NCBI GenBank assembly: GCA_032718865.1
Contig: JALUTQ010000005.1
Coordinates: 1,054,001 to 1,118,000 of the forward strand
Origin: Tilletia caries
Lineage: Eukaryota; Basidiomycota; Exobasidiomycetes; Tilletiales; Tilletiaceae
Length of the DNA stretch: 64,000 bases
Direction: 5' to 3'
Positions 1-10,035 of this stretch are shown piece after piece. The notes under the pieces were generated by a model, which saw only the letters and a program-made list of their open reading frames with translations, did not search any database and was not told where the DNA came from. The position numbers were made by a program, and so were the translations under genes. Position 1 is the stretch's first letter, and each line of letters starts with the position of its first letter.

Positions 1-2352
1 ATGCTCGCCACTCCGGTTGTTCCCTATCAGCTTGCCTAAGCTCCCACTCCGACCCAACCTGCCAACTCCTGCAACACTGCCATCCGAGTTGATCGAGGGT
101 GAGACGATAGGCGGATACGCGCGACTGCTTCGAGACGAGCCGAGAAGGTCTGTCTCTGAACTGATGGCAGCAGGCTTGGCACCGAATGAAGGCTGCCTGC
201 CCAGCACAGAGAGGGGCGGAGCCGCTTTGGGAGCAAAATTACCGCTTCCCCCAGTCATGTCCAGATCGGTCCACAGCCCAGACTTATTGACTGACAACGG
301 AGCCGGAGTCGCGGCAAGATTCGGAGCGGCGGAGGGAGATGGGATGGGGGATACTGCCTTCGACGTGTAGGGTTTCTCGAGCTCGGCCCAGAGGTCCAGC
401 TTCTGTTGGATGGAAGCTGGAGAAGGACTCTTGAGATCGGTCCATAACCCTTGCTTTTCGAAGCCAGGGGAAGCAATTGGAGGTGAAAGCGGAGGCGTTG
501 CCTCTGATTCTGTCCATAGACTTGGTTTCTCCAAACCTGGCGACGGCTTCGCTGAGGCCGAGACAGAAGGTGATCCGGACGAAGGGAAAAGAGAAACGAC
601 GGGCCCAAGAGTTGCAGCCTTGGTGGGCCGACCGCGCCGCATGGAAGCCTTGGAATCCATCTGCGCCTCGAGCTCGCGGAGCTCTTTGTCCATCTCTGCC
701 TTGGCTGACGTTCCAGCACCGTCCGCCATTCCCCTTCCCGCAGCACCGATCCCGCCGTTGCGCGACGCGTCGTCCCGGAATGTGATCAGATCATCTTCCA
801 AGGCTGCTGCATTAGGTGATGCACGCGTGGGGAGGGGAGGGAGTGGTGAGGATAGTGAGGATGCCAGATCAGGAGTGGAGGGAGCAGAAGAGGATGTAGA
901 GACTGAAGCCAAAGAGGCCTTGCCTGTCCCGCTCTGCGAACTAGATGGGAGCGCTTTGGTTGATGAAGAAGAGGAGGACGACATCGGAACGCCATCCTCC
1001 GCTGCGACGCGTTGAAGCGCTTCGGCCGGAGGTGACGTATTTCGTAATCTGGCCACGTTGACGCGAAGACGATCGATGGAGGGTCTCGCCTCGGGCCGCT
1101 CGACAAGGATGCTCTTAATTACTCCTTTGAGAGATTCGCTGTATGCCGGCTGGGGTGGGAAGCGATACCGAACATTGAGAATCGCCAAGGGTCCACCACC
1201 ATTCTCCTCGAAGGGAGTGGTGTAGTAGCAGAGTTTGTAGAGCAAGATGCCTAGAGCCCAGATGTCTGCTGGTTCCCCGATAGCGACAGGCGGGCGTCGG
1301 TACACGTCTACCATTTCGGGCGCCCGGTATTGCAGGGTGGTGTGCCGGTTGAGGTCGGCCTCTAGCGCACGCGCCGCATCCATGGAGGCGGGAGGTGATC
1401 GTGACCGAATACTGACTGCACTTCCGAAATCGCACAATTTGAAGGATATCGACTCGGCGTGATGGCTGCAGCTAGCCAAGCTCCCGGGGGGTCCCTGTGA
1501 TGTTGGAGGCGGGACGAGGAGGATGTTCTCGACTTTGAGATCGCGATGAAGGATTGGAGGGTCCTGGTGATGCATGTGCGCGACGCCTTCGCAGACCTGG
1601 GCAAAGATGTGGAGGATCTCAGCCTCGCGTAGTCGGTTCCGCAGCCGTGCATTCATGAGGTCGATGAGCCCCCCACCGGGACAGTATTCCATAAGGATGA
1701 AGATTTCGTATCCGCCGGCGGCTGAGCCCTGAGGTGAGCCGGAAGGAGCTTGGATGGTCGACGCTGATGCCTCGAGAAAGTGCGCGATGAAAGGATGAGA
1801 GCGTAGTTGTTTCTGCGATTTGGAGGGAAACAAAAAGTAGAGTGAGTACATGCAGTGCGTGCGCTCGAGCCATGAGGAAGTCAAGATACATACATGCGTC
1901 TCGACTTCATTTCTGACGATGACAAGAGCTTCCTTGTCAGGCACGGCCATGCGCTTGAGGACGAGGAGATTCGTTGCTTTTGCTGGGGGTGGCATTGGGA
2001 TGGGCTGTGGTACAGTGACGAGGTAGACGTGCGCAAAGCCTCCCTGAGAGAGATACCGCTTGATGGTGCAGGTGTATGCGCCGACCCGGACGAGAGTGCC
2101 CGGTGCGAGTGTCCCGAGCGCAGCGCCGCCGTGTGGCATGATCGCGGCTGCTGGGGGCGCAGAAGCGGGCAGTGGAGGACCGCGCATCGCACCTGCTCCT
2201 GAGCCCGCTGCCGAGGCTTGCATGCTGTTCCGTGTCGGTCGTGAGGTTGACGACGAAGCGGAGGGGGAAGGGGCGGTGGGAGTGGAGCCAAGGGGACGCC
2301 GTCCGCCTACATGCGCAAGGCCAGCACCGGGTGGAGGCGACAGGCTGCTCAT
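1..2352 (-). CDS. Ark1/Prk1/AAK1-family Ser/Thr kinase (C-terminus beyond window)
   Basis: Two exons: 1894-2352 and 1-1812 (intron 1813-1893, GTATGT...CAG). The kinase domain begins about residue 95 with a YLSQGGFAHVYLV glycine loop. The VLKRM lysine is about residue 133, HRDLKVEN about 242 and DFGSA about 281, followed by APEMVD. The GGFAHVY loop and DFGSA are typical of the Ark/Prk/AAK1/GAK family, which phosphorylates endocytic adaptors and actin-patch proteins; that role is inferred from the family. After the domain comes a long Ser/Pro-rich tail with four LW(T/A)(D/E)-type repeats. The frame stays open to base 1, so the C-terminus is missing. ATG 2352 is the first in-frame start and lies upstream of a low-complexity N-terminus. 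Confidence 0.9.
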   Translation of the reverse strand, partial: MSSLSPPPGAGLAHVGGRRPLGSTPTAPSPSASSSTSRPTRNSMQASAAGSGAGAMRGPPLPASAPPAAAIMPHGGAALGTLAPGTLVRVGAYTCTIKRYLSQGGFAHVYLVTVPQPIPMPPPAKATNLLVLKRMAVPDKEALVIVRNEVETHVCILTSSWLERTHCMYSLYFLFPSKSQKQLRSHPFIAHFLEASASTIQAPSGSPQGSAAGGYEIFILMEYCPGGGLIDLMNARLRNRLREAEILHIFAQVCEGVAHMHHQDPPILHRDLKVENILLVPPPTSQGPPGSLASCSHHAESISFKLCDFGSAVSIRSRSPPASMDAARALEADLNRHTTLQYRAPEMVDVYRRPPVAIGEPADIWALGILLYKLCYYTTPFEENGGGPLAILNVRYRFPPQPAYSESLKGVIKSILVERPEARPSIDRLRVNVARLRNTSPPAEALQRVAAEDGVPMSSSSSSSTKALPSSSQSGTGKASLASVSTSSSAPSTPDLASSLSSPLPPLPTRASPNAAALEDDLITFRDDASRNGGIGAAGRGMADGAGTSAKAEMDKELRELEAQMDSKASMRRGRPTKAATLGPVVSLFPSSGSPSVSASAKPSPGLEKPSLWTESEATPPLSPPIASPGFEKQGLWTDLKSPSPASIQQKLDLWAELEKPYTSKAVSPIPSPSAAPNLAATPAPLSVNKSGLWTDLDMTGGSGNFAPKAAPPLSVLGRQPSFGAKPAAISSETDLLGSSRSSRAYPPIVSPSINSDGSVAGVGRLGRSGSLGKLIGNNRSGEH

Positions 2353-2869
2353 ATGGATTCTCTTTTGCTATGCTCACGCTCGTCAGTCGTCGCAGGCGGC
2401 AGTGTCGAGCAGAGGGAGGGTGAAGCTCAGGCCCGTCGCACTTGATGCTTGATGCGTCCCCGACTGAGTGAGTGAGCGCGACCTTCGCTTCGTCGTTCGT
2501 CGGTCTCCTGAATTTTGGGGAACGAATCGCTCCTCTTTCCTGCGAGAAAACGCTTTTGTTGGGCGCATGCGGAACGAACGCCCACAGGCCACAGCCACAA
2601 AGCTAGACGTCACAGAAAGTCGCCATCGGAACTGGGAATGCATTCCTCTGACTTCCAAACGCTGAACGAAGAGATCCCCTTCCTCGTCGTCGTCTCCTTC
2701 TCTCTTGCTACCACCAAGGTCTTCTTCTTGCACGGGCGCCTATTATCGACCTGACGACTGGCTCTCTCTGGTGCACGGGACAAGGCAATCATCGATCAAC
2801 AACGACAAGGAACGGAAGAAACGGTGCACGGACCTCTCTCAATACATACATATTCCCAACATCTCCAAC
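2353..2869. other. divergent intergenic region
   Basis: Shared upstream region of the minus-strand kinase gene and the plus-strand small membrane-protein gene. I see no clear TATA box and no coding segment; pyrimidine-rich stretches lie just before both starts. Confidence 0.5.
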
Positions 2870-3428
2870 ATGGCATCCACAGGCGACTACATCTTCCTCG
2901 CCATTGTCGTTCTCCTCATCGCAGGAATTGCGTTCGGTGCACGGCAAGGATCGAAGTCGACTCATGATGTGCTCAAGAGCGGCGAGAACGCGTTGAAGGT
3001 GAGTTGTTCCCAATGTGCGATCTGGAATGCCGAACGTTACTCACAGGATCTCCTTTATTCTGGCTTTCTTGACCACTTTCCCTTCCCTTCCCCTTCCTCG
3101 TCCTCTTCATTTCTTTTTGATATCCTTCGCATACCCTTTGATGGCCCCACAGAAAGCAGGCCTTCACCTTGACGATGGCAAGTTGCACATCAAGACCGAT
3201 CGGCGGCCGCTTACACAGGAGGAGATCATCGTAAGTCCCTCTTCGACGCGGAACCTCTGAATCCTCCCTTTCATCTGACCCGCTTGATCTCTCTCCGTCC
3301 CTGTCCCCTCCCGCTTTTCCTCTCTGCAGGACAAGCATCAGTCGGGTCTCGAGCGTGTAGGCGACATCGCAACCAAGCATCGGGATACATTCCACGTCAG
3401 CAGCGCATCCTCGAAGAAGAAGCATTGA
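2870..3428 (+). CDS. small single-pass membrane protein, 101 aa
   Basis: Three exons: 2870-2998, 3153-3230 and 3330-3428. Each intron has GTGAGT or GTAAGT at the 5' end and CAG at the 3' end, and the phase fits. The protein opens with a short polar start and one hydrophobic segment (about residues 8-24, IFLAIVVLLIAGIAF). A basic/polar, probably cytosolic tail of about 75 residues follows, ending in SSKKKH. Family not recognised. The consistent splice sites and the codon pattern support a real gene. The terminal lysines could act as a dilysine-like ER retrieval signal, but the spacing (KKKH) is not canonical, so this is only a suggestion. Confidence 0.75.
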
Positions 3429-5322
3429 CCAGCTTTTAACTCTGTGCTTACATCTTCAACTCGGCATTCTCCTTCCGACGGGGTGGACACTACCGTCTAC
3501 CAGCTCCGAGTCTTCTGATTTATACCACTCCGAGACCTCCGAGACCTCTCTCTCGCTTTCTGCTCCCGCCTTTTCTGGATCTGCTCTGTGCTCTGCTCCC
3601 TCACCTCGCTTCCGTCTCACGTCTATGTCGAATTATCTGCTTCACAAAAGAAACTTGCATGCAATGGAAACTGCGCGCTCATCATGTATTGCGGCCTTCG
3701 AGTTTCGACCTCGACTTGACTGAGTATGCTGAGCTTGCCCTCCTTCCCTTTGTTCTGGCGACCGTGATGGTCGGTTCACAGGCGGTTCAGAGCTGTGTTC
3801 CTCGGAAAGAACAGGAACCATCGGGATCCGGAATCGATCCACTTGCTGGTGGCGTAGGCGCGGAGCTCTCCTCGCTCTCCTTGCGTTCCGCCACAACCCA
3901 CATACATGCTTCTTCCTTCTTTCCTCACCGCCTCACCTCCTTGAGGGCTTGAGCTTGGGCTTGAACGCTTGAACCTTCCTCCCCGCTGTCCCTCCCTCCT
4001 TCTCGTGTCGGTACTCGGTGGTTCTAGCTTGCCCAGGGACCGTTCCTTGGTAATAAGGAGCGATGGGCCGATGGCCCATGCTGAGGTCTTTCGACTATCC
4101 AGACCCCAACGAAACCCACCCACATCAATAATAATCATGGATGCGAGATCGGAAGAGGGACGCGTAAATTGAAGCTCTATCTTGATTGAGCCCAGCAGAG
4201 GCCGGAGAATTGCCACGCTGTCCAGGTGCCCGGAGGCGGAACCCTCGTTCGAATGGGCGTCACTTTATCGATCATATTGGTTCTAAGTTCTAACTTGTTC
4301 TTGTGTTCTGGCCTTCTGGGCTCCGTCCGGCGCTCCGGCATACACATGATATCATGACCCTGATAGCCCCGATGACCACCTCGCTGAGACCAGACGATGG
4401 CCTGAGACGATGGGACAAAATGTCAACGGTTGCTGTATGCTGGCTGGCTTGTGCTCGCTTCCAAGCTTGGGCCTTTCCCCCGTCCGGCCTTCCAGTCTTC
4501 CAGAACAAGAATCAAGGCGATCCACTGGGGAAGAACGCGATGGGACTTGGGAGACGGGAATGGGTGCAGCGACCAGCGAGGGACGAGTTGTGGAATTGCG
4601 ATGGCTGAAGCGCTGAAGCACCTCTCGGGAGATCCCGGCTCGTAATGTAACATCAGTTTGCACTTTGCACTCTACTGCATGGGAAAGGCGAGCTACCTTC
4701 AATTCGTCCCATAAATTGCTGGGCGACGAGGGACGGGGCAAGGTGGGCCGAGGATGTGCGTCGACAAGGACGCAGAGGTGAGAGGTCGGAGTCGGACGCT
4801 CCTCAAGCAGAGCCGTCGCAAACTCGCAAGGACATGGTCAGGCGGAGATCATTCGCAGACTCTTGTCCCTTGCGCGGGATTGCATCGTGATTCGCGCATC
4901 GCTGATGCGCTGATGACGGACAGCACCATTCAATTGTTACAGTGAGATTGAGTTAGCCTTCGGAGAGTGCTCACTACTCGCTCACTGCTGTCGTGCTGTG
5001 TTTTGCAATTGCGATCCGTGCTGAGGTGCATGCAAAGGTTACTGAGCAAGAATTTTTCACAAGCTCTCTCCCCCTCCTCTCCTTGGCTGCGCATGGTATA
5101 TAAGGCAGCCATCCTTCCCTGTCACAACCTTTCCCACTCCCACCACATTCACGCATCCGTCCATCCACTTCGACAACTCGACCACCAGTCAGAGTCTTAT
5201 CCACCCACAGCCAAACCACAGATAAACAGTGAGTGATCCAATAATCCCTTATCAGTCGCGCGCGCACGGTCCATCTCATACTCACCATTCTTCCCACCCT
5301 TCCCACCCAGATCAAGCACAAC
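3429..5322. other. intergenic region upstream of perilipin gene
   Basis: No convincing coding segment on either strand over about 1.9 kb. The right part is the promoter and 5' leader of the perilipin gene. The leader probably contains an intron, with a GTGAGT-like site near 5231 and CCCAG near 5310. Confidence 0.5.
5097..5104 (+). promoter_or_regulatory. TATA box of the perilipin gene
   Basis: TATATAAG lies 219 bp upstream of the ATG and is followed by a C/T-rich leader. This is a textbook TATA arrangement and fits a highly expressed lipid-droplet coat gene. Confidence 0.6.
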
Positions 5323-6293
5323 ATGGCCGACATCGCTCCCCCGCCCATCCTTAGCTCCTCCAAGATCGACGAGGTCAAGAACTCGTCCCAGTCGATTCGC
5401 GTATGTAGTCTCTAATCAGCCTGCCTCGCGACCACTACGTACAGGCACTGATAATATCATCTCTCTTCCACAACTCATAGCGTGTTCTCGGTGTCCCGCT
5501 GATCAACGAGTCTCTGACTTTTGCTACCAACACCATCAACTCGTACAGCATCCTCGCCACTCCTTACAACCTCACCGGCAGCCTGCTCGAGTCCTCCCTC
5601 AAGACTGCCCAGCCCATCACCTCCCGTCTGAGCCCCCAGCTCGCCCTCGTCGACGCATGGGGCGCCAAGGCCTTCGACTTTGCCGAGTCCAAGATCCCTT
5701 ACCCCTTCCACGTGACCACTGAGGAGGTCTACAAGCAGGCCCTTGCTGCCCCCCACGAGATTGCCATCCGTCTCCGCCAGGTGCCGGGCGATGCCCACAC
5801 TGCATACGAGACCCGGGTGTATGCTCCTGCGAAGTCCTTGTACGACGAGCGCATTGTGCCCGCGTACACCCAGGCCAAGAAGGAGAACGCCGTCTTCCAG
5901 CGAGCGGCCGAGGTTGTCGAGAAGCTGCAGGCCAACCTGTCCTCGACTCTCGACACGGTCCGATCCCGCGGCAAGTCGGAGGGCGACGAGGCCTCGCGCA
6001 AGGCGGAGAACATTGCCTCCTCCCTCATGGGCGAGCTCGAGCGTGTCCGTAACTTTATCGGCCAGGTCCCCGCTGGGTCGCAGAAGCGTGTCCAGCCCGT
6101 GCTCGACACCTTTGGCACCACGTACCAGAACCTGAGCAAGCAGGCCACCGACACCTCGATCCCTGTCTCGCAGCGTCTGCAGAACATCCTTGTCTACGTC
6201 CGCGAGAAGAGTCTGCCTGCCCTGCAGCACGCCATTGTCGACGGCCAGTCCCCCAACGGTCCCTCGATCCCCACTCCTGAGACCAGCTCTTAA
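5323..6293 (+). CDS. perilipin-type lipid-droplet protein, 296 aa
   Basis: Two exons: 5323-5400 and 5481-6293. The N-terminal third reads as a perilipin (PAT) domain: LINESLTFATNTINSY, then SPQLALVDAWGAKAFDFAE followed by SKIPYPF. This is the pattern seen in fungal lipid-droplet proteins such as Rhodosporidium Ldp1. The middle is amphipathic helical repeat with a coiled-coil character (AEVVEKLQANLSSTLDTV), which coats the droplet surface in this family. No signal peptide or membrane span is visible, as expected. Upstream sit a strong TATA box and a probable leader intron. Codons are strongly C/G-ending, suggesting high expression. Family assignment rests on motif recognition. Confidence 0.88.
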
Positions 6294-7924
6294 AGCGTGC
6301 AAGACCCGAATGTGCGACGAACGACGAGGATCTCGGGTCCTCATATGATGTGACCTTAACGAGACGCGGTGGCCCGGTGTGTGGTTCTCTTTTCCCCCCC
6401 ATTTTTTCGACTCTCTTCAAGCCTCCTTCCCGACTTTGACGACCCTGACGATAGACAACGCACGCAACCCTCTACCGTCTCTCTCTCCATCTCTCGTCAC
6501 CATTTTTTCCCGTCTCTCTCCAATCCTCCCCTCGTCAAGGCCGCGCCAAACTCCAAAAAGTGATACCAACAAAATTTCATCTTCCAATTCTCCTGCACCC
6601 ACACACCAACATACACAACCGCGGCTCGGACCACAAGAAGGCACGACTACCACCGATCTCCATCGTCCAAGCCCTTCCTGTTCTAAATTTTCACGCCCCA
6701 AGTTATGTCGACGAATCGATATACACGCACTCGACTATATCCAACTTCGACCCCATAGGTCGTTCTTCCAGTTTCTCTCTTCTCCCTGACCCGTTTGTCT
6801 CCAGCCTGTTTCGCAACGCTCGTCTTCAACCCAACCCCCCCTCTTAGACTGTCGATTTGTTTTTTCTCTCCCTGTATCTTCCCGCTTCCGCTCCCATCCA
6901 CCCCCTTCTCTGTTGTCCGTAAAGCTTCCATGCTAGATGAATGAATGTTCACGAGACTGTTCACACTCCAGCCAGTCCGCTCATTATTCGCTCATGGCGA
7001 CTGTTGGTTATCAATGAACCTGTCTCAGCTCGTTTCCCATCACCTCCTCCTGGTCTTCGCACCAACCACCCCCTTGTCATACACGACCTTTTTGTTCTTC
7101 TCCTCCTTCCCTTGGCCAGCCTGGCACTCATGGCTCAGCGGCCAGCCGGCGCAAATGGCGATGGGTGATGCGGTGATGCACGATGCACGATGCAAGGCAG
7201 AGGTAGGCCCAGAGTCGTAGTGCTGACTTGCTGAGCGTGCTCTTTCGGTGGAAGAGGGGCGCAAGTGGAAGCGGAGATGTGCGTACTACTGAGCAAATTA
7301 AAGAACAAGAGAAGGTGGGGACTACTGGGGAACCCTGGCTGTGCGGCGACCAAAGGCAGAGAGGGGGAGGCAGGGAGGGAAGAATAAGCTTTCTGCTTTC
7401 TCGAGGTGGAAGATGGAAAGAAGTCAGTCGAGTCAGGCCTCAGGCCTCAGGACAAGTCAGCTCTCTATCTCTCGTGTTGCTGATCCATCCAGCGTGAGGA
7501 GCAGCGACCATCTCTCTCTCTCTCCGTCTCCAGTCTCGCCCTTGCTGTGCTTCTTGTGGTCTGCGCAAGTGGGATATAGACAACCAGCCTAAGGAGGCAG
7601 CTTCGAACCGGCAACCCCACCCCCTCCCCGTCGCGGCCTTTCACTGCTCATCCTTATCCCAGCTGCGCAGCGAGCTCCAGCTTGGCTCCCTTCTGCTCTT
7701 GCCTTCTTGTTGACACAGAGTGAGTCGCTATCTTGCTTGCGCATGCTCGAATAAGGATGGCGCGAGGGGGTCCCAACTCAAATCTGACTTCTCATCTCAT
7801 CTCCATCTTCCCGAAGCAGCAGCCGCCAAACGGACACCAACCGGTACAAAAGCCCAAGACCAACCACGAAACAGCCCAGCAGGTTCCCTCACCCTTCCCC
7901 CCTTTCCTTCTGCAAACAGCACAA
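6294..7924. other. intergenic region
   Basis: Pyrimidine-rich sequence with several short open frames of low-complexity Ser/Pro composition. None shows codon bias or paired splice sites, so I call no gene. It contains the perilipin 3' end and the leader of the LAMTOR1-like gene. Confidence 0.45.
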
Positions 7925-9017
7925 ATGTTCCGCCAGCTTGCACAGTGTCTCTTCCCTTGCTGCCAACAGCGCAGCGACGGCGACAGCGACAACGAAGGCG
8001 AACAAGAAGCAGGATACGCTCCCGGCGACGAGCGCACGCCCCTCCTCCATCGAGGACCCAAGGGCGGCAAATCAACCTCGCGCAAGAACGGCGGTCTCTC
8101 ATCGTCCTCAGCACAGTCTCCCGCTTTACTACAACCTCTAGCTTCCTCGTCATCAGCGTCGACCTCGTCCTCGGCGACAGCAGGACGGGGTTTAAGACCA
8201 AACGGTGTAACTGTAGGAGGAGGGGCGGGAGCGGGAGGGCGGGAGTATGGTTCGGCGCGGGAGGGGGAGGAGCGGTTGTCTGAGGTCCGACAGCGGCCTT
8301 CGGTCCCGCTCAGTCCGGATATGCTGAGAAGGATCACACAGACCACGCAACAGTACGTACCCATCCCCTGCCTTTCCCTCTCTCTCTCTCTTCCTTTCTG
8401 TTTCCTGCCTCTCTGGCCCGGGCCGTCCAACTGACTTCTCCTGTTACCCTTTGGACAGAAACTTCCTCAACATCGCTTCTTCGAGACGATACGTGCCCGA
8501 AGACGCAGCCACTGTCACAGGCACAGGGCATGATCGGAGATCAGCTGGCGGTTTCGATCGGAGATCAGTCGCGAGCTCACGAGAAGGCGGCGGCGGTGGA
8601 AATGGGAGTACGCCGGCAGGAGTAGCATCAGCGGGAGCAAGTACTTCCGGGGCCGGTGGTGGTGGGTTTCCTGCGATGACCGCGATCGTTTCCCGTCCAG
8701 GGACTGCCGATGGTGGCTCAGCAAGAGTAACTGGCGCGGCGACTTTCGCAGCAGTGGCTGCGGGCGCGGGCCACGGTCATGGTCAACCAGCGACAACGCT
8801 GGCGGAAGCGGGCGCAGCAGATGGCGGCGCGAATGGAACGGCGGAAAGCGCGTCTACTTCTTCACTCACAACCTCGCCGCGAGTGGCAGGAGGAGGAAGA
8901 GGAGGGGCAAGAGGCGAGCGACAGGCGTCGTCGGAGCTGGAACGATCCATCCTGGCCAAACTCGAGGCCGAGACGATGCTTTCGGGTCCGATCGTCGAGG
9001 ACTGGCCGGAGGACTAG
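7925..9017 (+). CDS. LAMTOR1/Meh1 (Ego1)-like lysosomal/vacuolar anchor, 328 aa
   Basis: Two exons: 7925-8352 and 8459-9017. The start carries a membrane-anchor-like FPCCQQ dicysteine near residue 12. An acidic Ser/Asp run (SDGDSDNE) and ERTPLL follow, matching the N-terminus of LAMTOR1 (CC, acidic stretch, LL). After the intron, FLNIASSRRYVPED resembles the ASNIIDVS helix of that family. The rest is Gly/Ala/Ser-rich filler, ending in a helical segment (ELERSILAKLEAETML) and PIVEDWPED. LAMTOR1/Meh1 tethers Rag GTPases and TORC1 to the vacuole; here that is inference. An in-frame upstream ATG at 7733 exists, but it would add an unlikely N-terminus that buries the dicysteine. Confidence 0.6.
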
Positions 9018-10035
9018 AAGAACAAGAACGAACGAAGAGAAGCGAACCGAAAACAGAAACAGAAACATACCCACCCACCCACACATCCACAGCCACAGCC
9101 ACACATCCAGTCCATTCATCCCGAACGCAATCATCCACAAGTTACAAGAACAAAAACAAAAAGTGCACGAAGTGTTCGTATACTCTGCGCGGGGTTCCCC
9201 CCAAGCAAGGTCCAATTCTCAGAAGAAGTCAAAAAAAGTGCGTCGAAGCTGGGCCTTCGAGGGCGCTTCCTGCAAATCACATTCCTTTTCTGGGCTCCCG
9301 AGCTGTACATTTCTACAGATCGAGAAAGACTGCCAAGTTCAAACTGTCGGGGAGAGTGTGGGGGGAAAACGCGTGCGATATGAGAATTAAGATATGAGCA
9401 GACGCGGGGCGCGTGCCGTCCATCTCACAAGCTAGGAAGTCCACGACGCTGAAGACATGTTGCACGCTTCGTGCTTCGTGCTTCCAGCTTCACCGCTTCA
9501 GCCAGAGCAGCCATCATCGTGCCGGACAACGCCCAATAGAGACTGACTCTCGCTTCGCGCTACTTCACCCCGCCATTTCTTGTTCTCCTCAGCGGCTTCG
9601 GGGCTTCGCACAGCGCACTGCTGGACGCCGCAATTCCGCCCTCTCGAGCTTCCACTTGCGAGCGGACACGACGCTCGGCCCTTGCCCATTATGTACTTGC
9701 TTCCTTTAACCTTACTGACTACTGGAGCGGCTGCTTGGGTTCCTTGTTCCTTACCGAGATCTGCACAGTGAATCCAAGTGGTCCGCAAGAGAGGCTAAAG
9801 CTCACCCGCTTCCTATAAAGCTCACCGCTTCTTCCCCCGACTTTGGATGATGGATCGTTCTTTCACCCCCCCTCCCAACCCCTCACGCCTTGACCTCGAG
9901 TCGCAGTCCCGGCTGACTCTTTCCTCTTCTGCTATCTGACCCATCTCTCTCCGCTTCCGAAAGGCAGACGATACCCGTCCGTCCTTGTTTTCTCTCAGAC
10001 CCTTTGGACCCACAGCACCGAGCCCGCGTGACCGA
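9018..10035. other. intergenic region with TATA box of the mannosidase gene
   Basis: No supported gene. TATAAA at 9814-9819, about 220 bp before the mannosidase ATG, is the likely core promoter. A C/T-rich leader follows. Confidence 0.5.

Noticed and set aside
5475..6344. 289-codon open frame on the minus strand
   Set aside because: Mirror of the perilipin exon 2, which has the recognisable protein and codon bias.
6379..6789. Possible 136-aa gene downstream of perilipin
   Set aside because: Low-complexity Ser/Pro translation of pyrimidine-rich UTR sequence.
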